In this document: positions 55,099 to 62,267 of the stretch, piece after piece | How the letters are laid out: each line of letters opens with the position of its first letter | Numbering within the stretch: position 1 is the stretch's first letter | Source of the DNA: Clostridium beijerinckii HUN142 | GTDB taxonomy: Bacteria > Bacillota > Clostridia > Clostridiales > Clostridiaceae | Assembly: GCF_000621745.1 (NCBI RefSeq) | Contig: NZ_KK211340.1 | Location: 1-62,267, forward strand | Length of the DNA: 62,267 nt | Direction of reading: 5' to 3' | Notes under the pieces: generated by a model | What the model saw: only the letters and a program-made list of their open reading frames with translations | Databases searched by the model: none | Told to the model about the DNA's origin: nothing | Position numbers and translations under genes: made by a program

Positions 55099-55947
55099 AT
55101 GGATAAAATAGCATTAATAACTGATAGTGCTTCTGATTTGGATACAAATTTCGTAATAGAAAATAATATTAAGATAGTCCCGTTTAAAATTATATTCTCT
55201 GACAGAGAATATATTGATGGAATAGATATAACTCCCCAAATTCTATATGAATATTTACCAAAGGAAATTCCTAAAACTTCCTTACCTAGTGTAGATAATT
55301 TTACATCTGCTTTAAAACAAGTGAAAAATCAAGGATATACACATGCAATTATTATAACAATATCAAGTGGTCTTTCTGGTGCTTATAACTCTGCAAGACT
55401 TGCATCTGAGAATATCCCTGAAGTAAAGACTTTTGTATTTGATTCTATGACTTTAACTATGTCAGAAGGAGCTATGGTTGTTGAAACACTAAACCTAATA
55501 AAGCAAGGAAAATCTTTTGAAGAAATAGTAAAAACTTTACCTAGTTTTAGAAATAAGATTGACGTGTTTTTTACAATAGATACACTAGAATACCTAATAA
55601 AAGGAGGTAGAATTGGTAAAGTTGCTGGAACTATAGCAGGTGTACTTAATCTTAAACCTATTATTACTGTTGGTGATGATGGCATATATCATACGGTTTG
55701 TAAAATCAGAGGCATAAATCAGTGTATATCTAAATTAACAAATATATTAATAAATTATCTAGAAAACCATAAATGTAAAGTTTGGATCTTAGATGGGAAT
55801 GCTCCCGAAAAATCCAAAATGCTTTACGATTCTATAAAAGACCTTCCTAATTTAATCGAATGTACCTTAGGAGGATCAATAGGACCTGCTCTTGGAGTTC
55901 ATACCGGACCTGGTCTTGTTGGATTTATAGTTGAAAGATTAGATTAA
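55099..55947 (+). CDS. DegV family fatty-acid-binding protein
   Basis: 282-residue protein of the DegV/FakB type, which binds a fatty acid for phosphorylation by FakA-type kinases. N-terminal motif ALITDSASDLD, TSLPSVDNFTSAL, the loop ISSGLSGAYNSARLA and a C-terminal GPALGVHTGPGLVGF that closes the fatty-acid site. AGGAGG precedes the ATG. No kinase partner (DAK domain) is nearby. Confidence 0.93.
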   Translation: MDKIALITDSASDLDTNFVIENNIKIVPFKIIFSDREYIDGIDITPQILYEYLPKEIPKTSLPSVDNFTSALKQVKNQGYTHAIIITISSGLSGAYNSARLASENIPEVKTFVFDSMTLTMSEGAMVVETLNLIKQGKSFEEIVKTLPSFRNKIDVFFTIDTLEYLIKGGRIGKVAGTIAGVLNLKPIITVGDDGIYHTVCKIRGINQCISKLTNILINYLENHKCKVWILDGNAPEKSKMLYDSIKDLPNLIECTLGGSIGPALGVHTGPGLVGFIVERLD

Positions 55948-56110
55948 TCCAGAAACATCTATATTAACTATTTTATTTGCAATCAAAGAGCTAAGTATTA
56001 AAACTTATATTTTTTTATTTAGCTCTAAAATCTTTTATAAGTATACTTCCTTTCCTACTTGTAAATAATATTAACAAAGAAATCTTCACTGAAGGGACTG
56101 TTTTGTTATT

Positions 56111-56317
56111 ATGAAAGATTTTATATTAGATTCAACCTATAAAGATGCTACTATTGTTAATAGAAATGATGATATCTTTACCATTTCATCAAGTAGATTA
56201 CCAAATAGTACAATCCCGCATCACTCTATAAATTTGATTAATACTAGATCAAATTCTCATTCCAATTTAAGCAATAATAACAAATTTAATACATATAATC
56301 TAATTGACTATCTATAA
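56111..56317 (+). CDS. Possible small protein ahead of the TPP riboswitch
   Basis: 68-residue open frame, not recognised. GAAGGGA lies about 15 bases before the ATG, rather far. The composition is rich in Asn, Ser and Ile with no signal peptide, membrane segment or known motif, which in AT-rich DNA is close to what chance produces. It could be a real small protein or noise. Upstream spacer 55948-56110 has a weak hairpin (AGAGCTAA...TTAGCTCT) that may end degV. Confidence 0.25.
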   Translation: MKDFILDSTYKDATIVNRNDDIFTISSSRLPNSTIPHHSINLINTRSNSHSNLSNNNKFNTYNLIDYL

Positions 56318-56357
56318 TAATAGGTATAAAATAGTATAAGTGTAATATATTTATAAT

Positions 56358-56441
56358 GTGCTAGGGGAGCCGAGAGGCTGAGATTTGATATTCATAAACC
56401 CTTAAAACCTGATCTAGTTAATTCTAGCGTAGGGAATGCAA
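56358..56441 (+). promoter_or_regulatory. TPP riboswitch aptamer
   Basis: The conserved thiamine pyrophosphate aptamer elements are all present and in order: GGGGAGCC, GAGGCTGAGA, ACCCTT, ACCTGATCTAGTTAAT, and TAGCGTAGGGAA. It controls thiT, whose start codon is 68 bases further on. Confidence 0.96.
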
Positions 56442-56508
56442 CCTCTTAAAAATTTAAAACTATTTATTGGGTTGATAATCTCCGAGCACAATTAAGGAGG
56501 TTTTTTTT
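56440..56508 (+). terminator. TPP riboswitch expression platform
   Basis: AACCTCTTAA (56440-56449) can pair with TTAAGGAGGTT (56492-56502), which contains the thiT Shine-Dalgarno sequence. The arm is followed immediately by TTTTTTTT up to the ATG. The same hairpin can therefore act as an intrinsic terminator and hide the ribosome site. Confidence 0.75.
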
Positions 56509-57186
56509 ATGTCAATTTTTAATGATTGGATTGAACAATTTTCTAAACTCTTTCAGAATTTCTCACAAAACATTCAAGATATCCTTGCAAGTCCAATGTC
56601 CATTATAACTTTGTTAGGATGCATTTTACTACTTATAGTACTAGCTAAGGCAAGAAAGATAAAATTCACTCCAGAACTAATTGCTAGAATTGGTATAGCA
56701 TTAGCGTTAGCCACTATATTAAAAATGCTAAGATTATATCATTTCCCTCAAGGTGGCAGCATAACTCTAGGGAGCATGATACCAGTATTACTTATCGCAT
56801 TTATATATGGCCCTGAAGTTGGATGTTTAACAGGATTTCTTTATGGCGTCATAACCCTAATACTGGATCCATATATACTACATCCTGTTCAAGTTTTATT
56901 TGACTATCCGTTACCCTTTACGGCATTAGGTCTTGCTGGATTCTTCAAGCAAAAAAAGTTAGTTGGAGTAAGTATTGCAGTACTGGTCAGATTTTTGTGT
57001 CATCTTATTTCTGGTATAGTTTTCTTTGGATCATTTGCCCCAGAAGGAATGTCTCCGGTGGTTTATTCCTTACTTGTTAATGGTCCGATGGTTGGAATAG
57101 AAGGAATCATATGCCTAGTAATCCTAGCCGTTCTTCCTATAGAAAGAATTTTTCATGCATCATCAGTAAATACCATTTCAAATTAG
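56509..57186 (+). CDS. thiT: Thiamine ECF transporter S component
   Basis: Membrane substrate-binding subunit of an ECF transporter for thiamine; it works with shared EcfA/A'/T proteins that are encoded elsewhere. 225 residues with six membrane segments typical of S components. The loop GGSITLGSMIPVLLIA and the later VRFLCHLISGIVFF are close to known ThiT. About 55 extra N-terminal residues, with one additional hydrophobic segment (about 29-47), precede the usual start. Control by the TPP riboswitch supports thiamine as substrate. Confidence 0.94.
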   Translation: MSIFNDWIEQFSKLFQNFSQNIQDILASPMSIITLLGCILLLIVLAKARKIKFTPELIARIGIALALATILKMLRLYHFPQGGSITLGSMIPVLLIAFIYGPEVGCLTGFLYGVITLILDPYILHPVQVLFDYPLPFTALGLAGFFKQKKLVGVSIAVLVRFLCHLISGIVFFGSFAPEGMSPVVYSLLVNGPMVGIEGIICLVILAVLPIERIFHASSVNTISN

Positions 57187-57296
57187 CTACTATATAAAAC
57201 AATTTATATATATTGCAATTAAGTTTCTACATTTTAGTAGTAATTAAGCATTTGACTTATTAGGGTTTAAATTTATTACTGTAAGATATATAGAAT

Positions 57297-57345
57297 AAAA
57301 ATAGGATTAATTTTGTTTTATAAAACAAAATTAATCCTATTTTTG
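57297..57345. terminator. Bidirectional terminator between thiT and the ferredoxin gene
   Basis: AAAAATAGGATTAATTTTGT and its exact complement make a palindrome of about 48 bases with U-runs on both ends. It serves the plus-strand thiT and possibly the convergent minus-strand ferredoxin gene. Confidence 0.85.
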
Positions 57346-57415
57346 ATCAAATAATATACACTATTATTTATAAGTGATTCATTTTAGACGTTTTAGTTGT
57401 ATCTGCAATTAAATT

Positions 57416-57607
57416 TTATTCTTCTATTTCAATTGCATTTACCGGACAGCTTTCTTCTGCTTCTTTTGCCTCATCTACGCAACCTTCTGGAACTTCATCA
57501 ACTATAGCTCCTGCTTTTCCATCATCCTGCATATCAAAGCACTCTGGGCATATGGATGGACATAAGCCGCAAGCTATACAAGTATCTTTATCTACTTTTG
57601 GTTTCAT
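57416..57607 (-). CDS. Single-cluster [4Fe-4S] ferredoxin
   Basis: 63-residue electron carrier. Cluster ligands are probably Cys10, Cys13 and Cys16 (CIACGLC) and Cys54 (SCP). Cys20 and Cys43 remain and could form a disulphide, as in some thermophile ferredoxins; the second CxxCxxC of two-cluster clostridial ferredoxins is missing. Very acidic overall. GAGGAGAT precedes the ATG. It follows the Mrp gene after about 130 bases. Confidence 0.92.
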   Translation of the reverse strand: MKPKVDKDTCIACGLCPSICPECFDMQDDGKAGAIVDEVPEGCVDEAKEAEESCPVNAIEIEE

Positions 57608-57736
57608 AGTTTATTTCATCTCCTCTAATATCAAATTACAAACTTATTATTTCCTAAGAAATATTAAGTTATGTATATTTAATAATATAATTTAAAATAA
57701 TGAAATAAATATATTTTAAGGAAAAGGCGTTTTCTA

Positions 57737-58576
57737 TTAATATAATCCTTCAAATATTAGTGAATATAATGGATTTTCTTTAACGTATTCCTCTGCTTTT
57801 CCTTGCTCTAATGCTTCTGTAAGTTCAATATTAATTGGTAGTTCTCCTATTAAAGGAACTCCAAGATACTCTGCATTCTCTTCTGAGGACTTTCTACTAA
57901 ATACTCTTATCTTTTTATCACAATCAGGACAGTTTATGTATGCCATATTTTCTACTACCCCTTTAATTTTTATACCCATCTTTTGTGCCATAATAACAAC
58001 TTTCTTAACTATCATAGATACCATATCCTGTGGTGTAGATACTATTACAATTTCATCAATAGGAAATTCCTGCATTACAGTTAAAGCAATATCTCCTGTA
58101 CCCGGTGGCATATCTATAAGTAAATAATCAAGTTCTTCCCAATTAGTTTCTACAAACATCTGCTTTAATACTCCTGTAATCACTGGCCCTCTCCAAATTA
58201 CAGGCTCATCTTCTACAGCAGTTAAAAGATTCATGGAAATTACTTTTATCCCGCTTTCCGTTTCCACTGGTTCAAATTTAACCATATCATTTTCTAATGG
58301 AATTATTTTAGCTCTCTTATTATTAACTCCAAAAAATCTAGGCATAGATGGACCTGTAATATCTGCATCTAACACTCCTACTTTATATCCTTTCTTAGAT
58401 AACATACTTGCCATCATTCCAGTAATAGTTGATTTACCAACTCCACCTTTTCCACTTATAATCCCTATGACATTTTTAATACTTCCATATCTGGATGTCA
58501 ATTTTAAGCTTTCTTCACTACATCCTGTTTCTTTAGATTGACATGTGTCTTTACTTTTACAATTTTCACAACTCAT
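57737..58576 (-). CDS. Mrp/NBP35-type P-loop ATPase (Fe-S cluster carrier)
   Basis: 279-residue cytoplasmic ATPase thought to carry or insert iron-sulphur clusters. A Cys-rich N-terminus (SCENCKSKDTCQSKETGC, four Cys in 20 residues) precedes the deviant Walker A IISGKGGVGKSTITGMMA (about residues 38-55) and DYLLIDMPPGTGDIALTV. The C-terminal pair is CPDC (about residue 217). It lies upstream of a ferredoxin, a possible client. GGAGC precedes the ATG. Confidence 0.92.
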   Translation of the reverse strand: MSCENCKSKDTCQSKETGCSEESLKLTSRYGSIKNVIGIISGKGGVGKSTITGMMASMLSKKGYKVGVLDADITGPSMPRFFGVNNKRAKIIPLENDMVKFEPVETESGIKVISMNLLTAVEDEPVIWRGPVITGVLKQMFVETNWEELDYLLIDMPPGTGDIALTVMQEFPIDEIVIVSTPQDMVSMIVKKVVIMAQKMGIKIKGVVENMAYINCPDCDKKIRVFSRKSSEENAEYLGVPLIGELPINIELTEALEQGKAEEYVKENPLYSLIFEGLY

Positions 58577-58594
58577 TTATATATGCTCCTTTAC

Positions 58595-59431
58595 TTACCA
58601 ATCTTGTGGGGCTTTATTAGGCTCACTTATTTTGATATCCCAGTCTTTATAATTATATTCTGCTGTTATATAGTAGCTTTCAAAAGAATTATCCTTTTTA
58701 TTATCTACTGTTATTAGTGTTTTGAAAACAGTGCTATTATATCCTCTATTTTTCACTTTAATTATTGTATCAAAATCTTCATAATTATTATTTACTAAAT
58801 CAACACTAGGTAAAGTTTTGTTCAAACTTTTCTTAAAATCTTCTAAATCCACAGAAAATATGTATTTCAAGCAATCTGTATCTCCAGATATGTTAACGCC
58901 AACTTTATTTCCATTAGATAAGCTATCTTTTTTCTTATCAATAACTTTTAATATTGATTGATAATATATATAATTAAAATCTCTTGGTTTTCTTATGAAC
59001 GAAAGATTTTGCATTATTGTATTCTCTAAATTTTTAGGTACTGAAAACGCCTTATCGTCATCATAAAAGTTTCCTGTCCCATGTTCGTTAGCGCCAACTA
59101 CATACTGATACTTTCTAACCTCATCTCCAGTACATACCTCAAAAATATAATCTGGATCTAATGAGCTTTTCTTTGAAACTTCACTTCCGTCTGATAAAAT
59201 CTTGTAAATATCATCTATGGCTTTAGGATCATTAACTACAAACCTAAATCCACTATCTCTAACGCTTTGTATAATAATTTTATCTACTTTATTCTGTTTT
59301 ATATACTCAAATTGTTGATTTTTAAGATTCATTTTAACTTCTATATTATCAATGAAGCTACAACCTGAGAGCATCATACTAGAGACTACTACCAATGGTA
59401 AAACTATCGTTAAAAATTTATTGTTTCTCAA
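58595..59431 (-). CDS. Lipoprotein of unknown function overlapping lgt
   Basis: 278 residues from a TTG start at 59431. The open frame continues to 59485, but only the TTG start gives a proper signal (LRNNKFLTIVLPLVVVSSMMLSGC; lipidated Cys near residue 24), with AAAGGAGCGA about ten bases upstream. No recognised domain. The mature part is mixed alpha/beta with many Lys and Asp residues and a single later Cys pair (about residues 96 and 190). Its start overlaps the end of lgt by 14 bases, so translation is probably coupled to the enzyme that lipidates it. Confidence 0.8.
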   Translation of the reverse strand: MRNNKFLTIVLPLVVVSSMMLSGCSFIDNIEVKMNLKNQQFEYIKQNKVDKIIIQSVRDSGFRFVVNDPKAIDDIYKILSDGSEVSKKSSLDPDYIFEVCTGDEVRKYQYVVGANEHGTGNFYDDDKAFSVPKNLENTIMQNLSFIRKPRDFNYIYYQSILKVIDKKKDSLSNGNKVGVNISGDTDCLKYIFSVDLEDFKKSLNKTLPSVDLVNNNYEDFDTIIKVKNRGYNSTVFKTLITVDNKKDNSFESYYITAEYNYKDWDIKISEPNKAPQDW

Positions 59432-60191
59432 TGTTCCTCTTCGCTCCTTTGAAAATCTTGTGGTTATTAAATACAACAATACCAATCACCAAAGTAAATA
59501 TTGCGATAAATTGTGATGTTGATAGAATCCCGACATTTCCTCTCGGATCATCTCTTAAAAATTCCACTAAAAATCTACCTATGCTATATACTATTAAATA
59601 TAGTCCCACTATCTTTCCCGCTTGTTTTTCTTTTTTACCATAATACAAAAGTATAAATCCTAGTAAAAAATCAAATATTGATGAATAAATTTGTGTTGGA
59701 TGTACATGTATTCCTGCTGGTGCTAAGGATCCCCTTGGAAATGTAACACCTATTGGCAACTTAGTTTCTGCTCCATAACAACATCCAGCTAGAAAACATC
59801 CAATTCTACCAAAGCCTTGAGCTATCGCAAGACCCGGAACTGTCATATCTAACATTTGAACAATATTCCATGACTTTTTCTTAGAATATAAATACATGGC
59901 TAGGGCTCCTCCGCCTATGGCACCATATATAACAAATCCATATCCAAAGTTCAGTAATATGCTTGGCTCTTTGATAATATCTTTAAATTCAGTTATTATA
60001 AATAATCCTTTTCCACCAAGCACTCCACCTATTACAGCTAAAATTACTAAATTTAATAAAGAATCCTCATCATAACCTTTTTTCTTTCCTTTATTTATAA
60101 ATATAGCAGCTGCAACTATTATTCCAATTGCAATCATTAATCCATAACTCTTTATTTGTATCCCAAATATCTCAAATAATATTATCCTCAT
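59418..60191 (-). CDS. lgt: Prolipoprotein diacylglyceryl transferase
   Basis: Integral membrane enzyme that attaches diacylglycerol to the lipobox cysteine of prolipoproteins. 257 residues with about seven membrane segments. The signature region reads GFGRIGCFLAGCCYGAET (about residues 127-144) with the essential Arg, in the Cys-rich variant common in clostridia; HPTQIYSS follows. GGAGGCGA precedes the ATG. Two lipoproteins in this window and the PrsA foldase are among its presumed substrates. Confidence 0.95.
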   Translation of the reverse strand: MRIILFEIFGIQIKSYGLMIAIGIIVAAAIFINKGKKKGYDEDSLLNLVILAVIGGVLGGKGLFIITEFKDIIKEPSILLNFGYGFVIYGAIGGGALAMYLYSKKKSWNIVQMLDMTVPGLAIAQGFGRIGCFLAGCCYGAETKLPIGVTFPRGSLAPAGIHVHPTQIYSSIFDFLLGFILLYYGKKEKQAGKIVGLYLIVYSIGRFLVEFLRDDPRGNVGILSTSQFIAIFTLVIGIVVFNNHKIFKGAKRNIEKQ

Positions 60192-60213
60192 TGCTCGCCT
60201 CCAAACGTCAAAT

Positions 60214-60254
60214 AAGTATCAAGGAGAAGCTATCCTGGCCTCTCCTTGATACTT
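60214..60254 (-). terminator. Strong hairpin upstream of lgt
   Basis: AAGTATCAAGGAGAGGC and GCTTCTCCTTGATACTT pair over 17 bp (one G-T) with a 7-base loop. On the minus strand it is followed by ATTTGACG rather than a long U-run. It probably ends the upstream transcript, but it may also be part of the lgt leader. Spacer 60255-60411 holds nothing else recognised. Confidence 0.6.
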
Positions 60255-60411
60255 AAATTATAATACTTATGCTTATCCTTGGCAAATCTTATTTAAATCT
60301 ATCAACTCAGCATTAATACAATTATATGTTTTATACTAAACATATAATGTAGTCATCTCACATCAACCACTTATAAATCCTAGAACTTTATATGGGATAA
60401 ATTGGTTGACA

Positions 60412-60984
60412 TTAATTTTGAGATGATTTAATACTTGAAATAATAGTATTTAAAATAGTCTTCATATTTTCCTTATAATCCTTTGACTTAAGATTAAATA
60501 ATATCTTCGCTGTTTTACCTTCTCCTAAATCTAGATAATAGCATTCATTATTAAAATCATACCCATTCTTTACTTTTGTTTCATACTTAACTAATACCCC
60601 AGAATTATAGGAATTTTTAAAAGGTGTTAATTCTGAATTATAATATTCTAAACATTGATTATTTAAATCTTTTTCAGCAAACACATTTATATCCTCTTTT
60701 GTATTTACTACTTGCAATAAACCAGTAAGCTTATTATTTTTGTCTTTAAAATCTAATTCATAACTCACATATTGCCCTTTACTTTCTTTTTCATCCACAT
60801 TCCATTCACTTGGCAGAGATATAACATATTTATTATCGTCAAAAGAATATTCTTTAAATTTGCTTATTCCCTGATCCATAAGAATTACCTGTTCGAAATT
60901 TTCTTTAAAGAAGCCCTGGGTTATGACCAGTATCAACATCAATGATAACAATATTGACGTAACAATCAATTGCTTCTTATTCAT
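60412..60984 (-). CDS. Membrane-anchored protein of unknown function
   Basis: 190 residues. An N-terminal hydrophobic segment (about residues 6-25) without a lipobox suggests a membrane anchor or signal peptide. The outside part starts with EYSFDDNKYVISLPSEWNVDEK, a pattern seen in PsbP-like secreted domains, followed by alternating beta strands and a C-terminal helix. The similarity is weak and the function unknown. The ribosome site is poor. It lies 11 bases after the repeat-rich protein, so translation may be coupled. Confidence 0.7.
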   Translation of the reverse strand: MNKKQLIVTSILLSLMLILVITQGFFKENFEQVILMDQGISKFKEYSFDDNKYVISLPSEWNVDEKESKGQYVSYELDFKDKNNKLTGLLQVVNTKEDINVFAEKDLNNQCLEYYNSELTPFKNSYNSGVLVKYETKVKNGYDFNNECYYLDLGEGKTAKILFNLKSKDYKENMKTILNTIISSIKSSQN

Positions 60985-60995
60985 AACGACGTTCT

Positions 60996-62267
60996 CTATC
61001 TAGCCGGAATTACGATCGAAGAATTTTTAAAATCATAGAACATTAACCAATATCCCTTACCATCATTACTATCATTAGTCCATGTTACGAAACCTGTTCT
61101 TCCACCATATGGTTGATCATTTTTTTCTTTGCTTCCTGGTATTGCGTATATAATGTATTGCATTTCTCCATCTTTATTGCACTTATATCCCAATAAGAAA
61201 TGACCTGCTTTACTAATATAAGGGTAATAATTTAACATCGGATAATATGCTAATGTATATTTATTATAATTCGAATCATTTGATAAATCTTCTATGCCAT
61301 TCACAATGATTTTATACCATTTACAGAAATTTATATCATTTAACTTTCCAATAAATGGTTCAAAATCTTGTGCTAGCTTTTCAAAGTACTTACCTATATC
61401 TCCACTTATAGCGAATCCTTGATTTGAAGTATTTTGATTATTACTATTTACATTTGATGTATCTCCCATATTTAAGTCTAGCTGTCCCATGCCTCCAGTT
61501 TCACCGCTAGTCTCTGGCTGTCCCATTGTTCCTGTCTGATTCATTCCAGTATTTGATGATGTTTGATCTGTTCCAGTATTAGTACTTGTCTGGTTCATAG
61601 CTCCTGTATTAGTCTGATTTAATGAGTTTCCTGACCATGGTTGCCACATTGTTCCTGTATCAAATTGGTCCATTCCAGAATTTGAATTAACTTGTTCCAT
61701 CGACTCCCCTGTACCAGTAGTATTCATAGTAGATGTATCATTTGCTCCAGTAGCTCCACCTAAATTTCCTTGCTGAATATTATTTTCATATTCATCAAAA
61801 TCTATTATGTCCATTCTATCTGAAGCATCTACGTCATTGAATTTATCCAATTTAAAGTTTTCTTCTATTCTTCTGGAACTAACTTGCACATTATTTATAT
61901 CCTGATTGTCATTTCTACATTTCTTTTCCAGTTTAAACTTCTTCCATTTAGAATTATGGTTCTTCTTATCCTTTATAAATCCATATACTATAACATCCTC
62001 ATACATGTGATGACTTACTTTTAGATCTATTACTCCATCATAAGTATCCAATTTCTTAGATATATTACCAATTACATAATCTACATCTTCTTCTTTTTCA
62101 AAATAGTCATACTTATCATATTCATTGTACTTATCATGCTTGTCATCTTTATAACATTTATTGTACTTATCGTATTTATCTTCTTTACCATATTTGTCAT
62201 GCTTATCGCATTTATCATATTTATCTTCTTTGTCACATTTGTCATGTTTATCGCATTTATCATATTT
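60996..62267 (-). CDS. Repeat-rich protein with Lys-x-Asp repeats (5' end outside the window)
   Basis: The frame stays open to the right edge (423 codons visible), so the true start lies outside; an in-frame TTG at 62051 is not the start. Regions in order: 15-residue repeats of (K-x-D) units with x mostly Tyr, Cys, His or Glu (62267 to about 62090); a conserved-looking domain (DYVIGNISKKLDTYDGVIDL, VIVYGFIKDKK); a low-complexity Thr/Gly/Asn/Gln/Met stretch with repeated NQT and NTG words (61420-61760); and a C-terminal globular domain (61000-61400) rich in Tyr and Trp, ending KGYWLMFYDFKNSSIVIPAR. No membrane segment is seen. A spore-surface or metal-binding role is a guess. Confidence 0.75.
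   Translation of the reverse strand, partial: KYDKCDKHDKCDKEDKYDKCDKHDKYGKEDKYDKYNKCYKDDKHDKYNEYDKYDYFEKEEDVDYVIGNISKKLDTYDGVIDLKVSHHMYEDVIVYGFIKDKKNHNSKWKKFKLEKKCRNDNQDINNVQVSSRRIEENFKLDKFNDVDASDRMDIIDFDEYENNIQQGNLGGATGANDTSTMNTTGTGESMEQVNSNSGMDQFDTGTMWQPWSGNSLNQTNTGAMNQTSTNTGTDQTSSNTGMNQTGTMGQPETSGETGGMGQLDLNMGDTSNVNSNNQNTSNQGFAISGDIGKYFEKLAQDFEPFIGKLNDINFCKWYKIIVNGIEDLSNDSNYNKYTLAYYPMLNYYPYISKAGHFLLGYKCNKDGEMQYIIYAIPGSKEKNDQPYGGRTGFVTWTNDSNDGKGYWLMFYDFKNSSIVIPAR
62088..62267 (-). repeat. 45-bp tandem repeat encoding Lys-x-Asp units
   Basis: At least two good 45-base copies (62223-62267 and 62178-62222), encoding KYDKCDKHDKCDKED and KYDKCDKHDKYGKED, are followed by two degraded copies. Each is built from 9-base AARTAYGAY-like sub-units, so the array has periods of 9 and 45 bases. 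It continues beyond the window. Confidence 0.85.

Noticed and set aside
57297..57345. Long perfect palindrome considered as an operator or attachment site
   Set aside because: Its place between converging genes and the U-runs on both ends fit a bidirectional terminator.
62081..62263. Second minus-strand frame rich in Met, Ile, Asn and Thr at the right edge
   Set aside because: It is the +1/+2 reading of the 45-base repeat; the repeat frame that continues into 60996-62088 is the coding one.

Overview
The window is a stretch of a very AT-rich, low-GC Gram-positive, spore-forming chromosome. The 16S rRNA fragment at its left edge (positions 1 to about 236, minus strand) reads, from memory, like the Clostridium beijerinckii group of Clostridium cluster I; this was not checked by alignment. 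The gene content fits a strict anaerobe: class III ribonucleotide reductase with its activase, a clostridial ferredoxin, formate-tetrahydrofolate ligase, and many sporulation genes (spoIIE, yabP, yabQ, spoVB, spoVT, spoVG). No insertion sequence, prophage, CRISPR array or integrase was seen; nearly everything is core chromosome.

Layout. 1-770: start of an rRNA operon (leaving leftwards) and its promoter, then a lipoprotein gene on the plus strand. 1.8-38.7 kb: a long minus-strand block. In transcription order (right to left) it holds purR, spoVG, glmU, prs, a two-component pair, pth, mfd, a PrsA-type foldase, spoVT, spoVB, mazG, hup, rqcP, yabP, yabQ, divIC, an S1-domain gene, five tRNA genes, spoIIE, tilS, hpt, ftsH, fhs, coaX, dusB, greA, lysS, three tRNA-Asn genes, glyS (with a T-box leader) and murD. 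Much of this keeps the order known from the origin-proximal purR-to-lysS region of Bacillus subtilis, with local insertions (two-component pair, foldase, hup, fhs). 39.0-42.9 kb (plus): murC, a phosphoesterase and asnS. 43.4-47.9 kb: serC (minus), an HD-GYP protein and a membrane glycosyltransferase (plus), a small orphan protein and a DNA glycosylase (minus). 48.1-54.6 kb (minus): nrdG, then a citrate-synthase-like/aconitase operon, then nrdD. 55.1-57.2 kb (plus): degV and a TPP-riboswitch-controlled thiT. 57.4-62.3 kb (minus): ferredoxin, Mrp ATPase, a lipoprotein overlapping lgt, an anchored protein, and a repeat-rich protein cut by the right edge.

How the genes fit together. The block joins translation (glyS, lysS, asnS, tRNAs, tilS, dusB, pth, rqcP), nucleotide and one-carbon metabolism (prs, hpt, fhs, purR, nrdD/nrdG), wall precursor synthesis (glmU, murC, murD, spoVB) and sporulation. 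Control signals are readable: an rRNA promoter and leader, a glycine T-box, a TPP riboswitch, a spoIIE promoter with 21-bp spacing, a sigma-H-like spoVG promoter, an NrdR-box-like site at nrdD, and many intrinsic terminators.

No clear new multi-gene system was found. The best leads are: a cluster of DnaA-box-like sites between nrdG and mpg; a Lys-x-Asp repeat protein with periodic Cys and His at the right edge; a 15-bp hairpin that buries the spoVB ribosome binding site; tandem tRNA-Asn transcription units; and the Re-citrate synthase/aconitase pair lying between nrdD and nrdG. Several true starts are TTG or GTG, or lie internal to the longest open frame; these are given in the entries.
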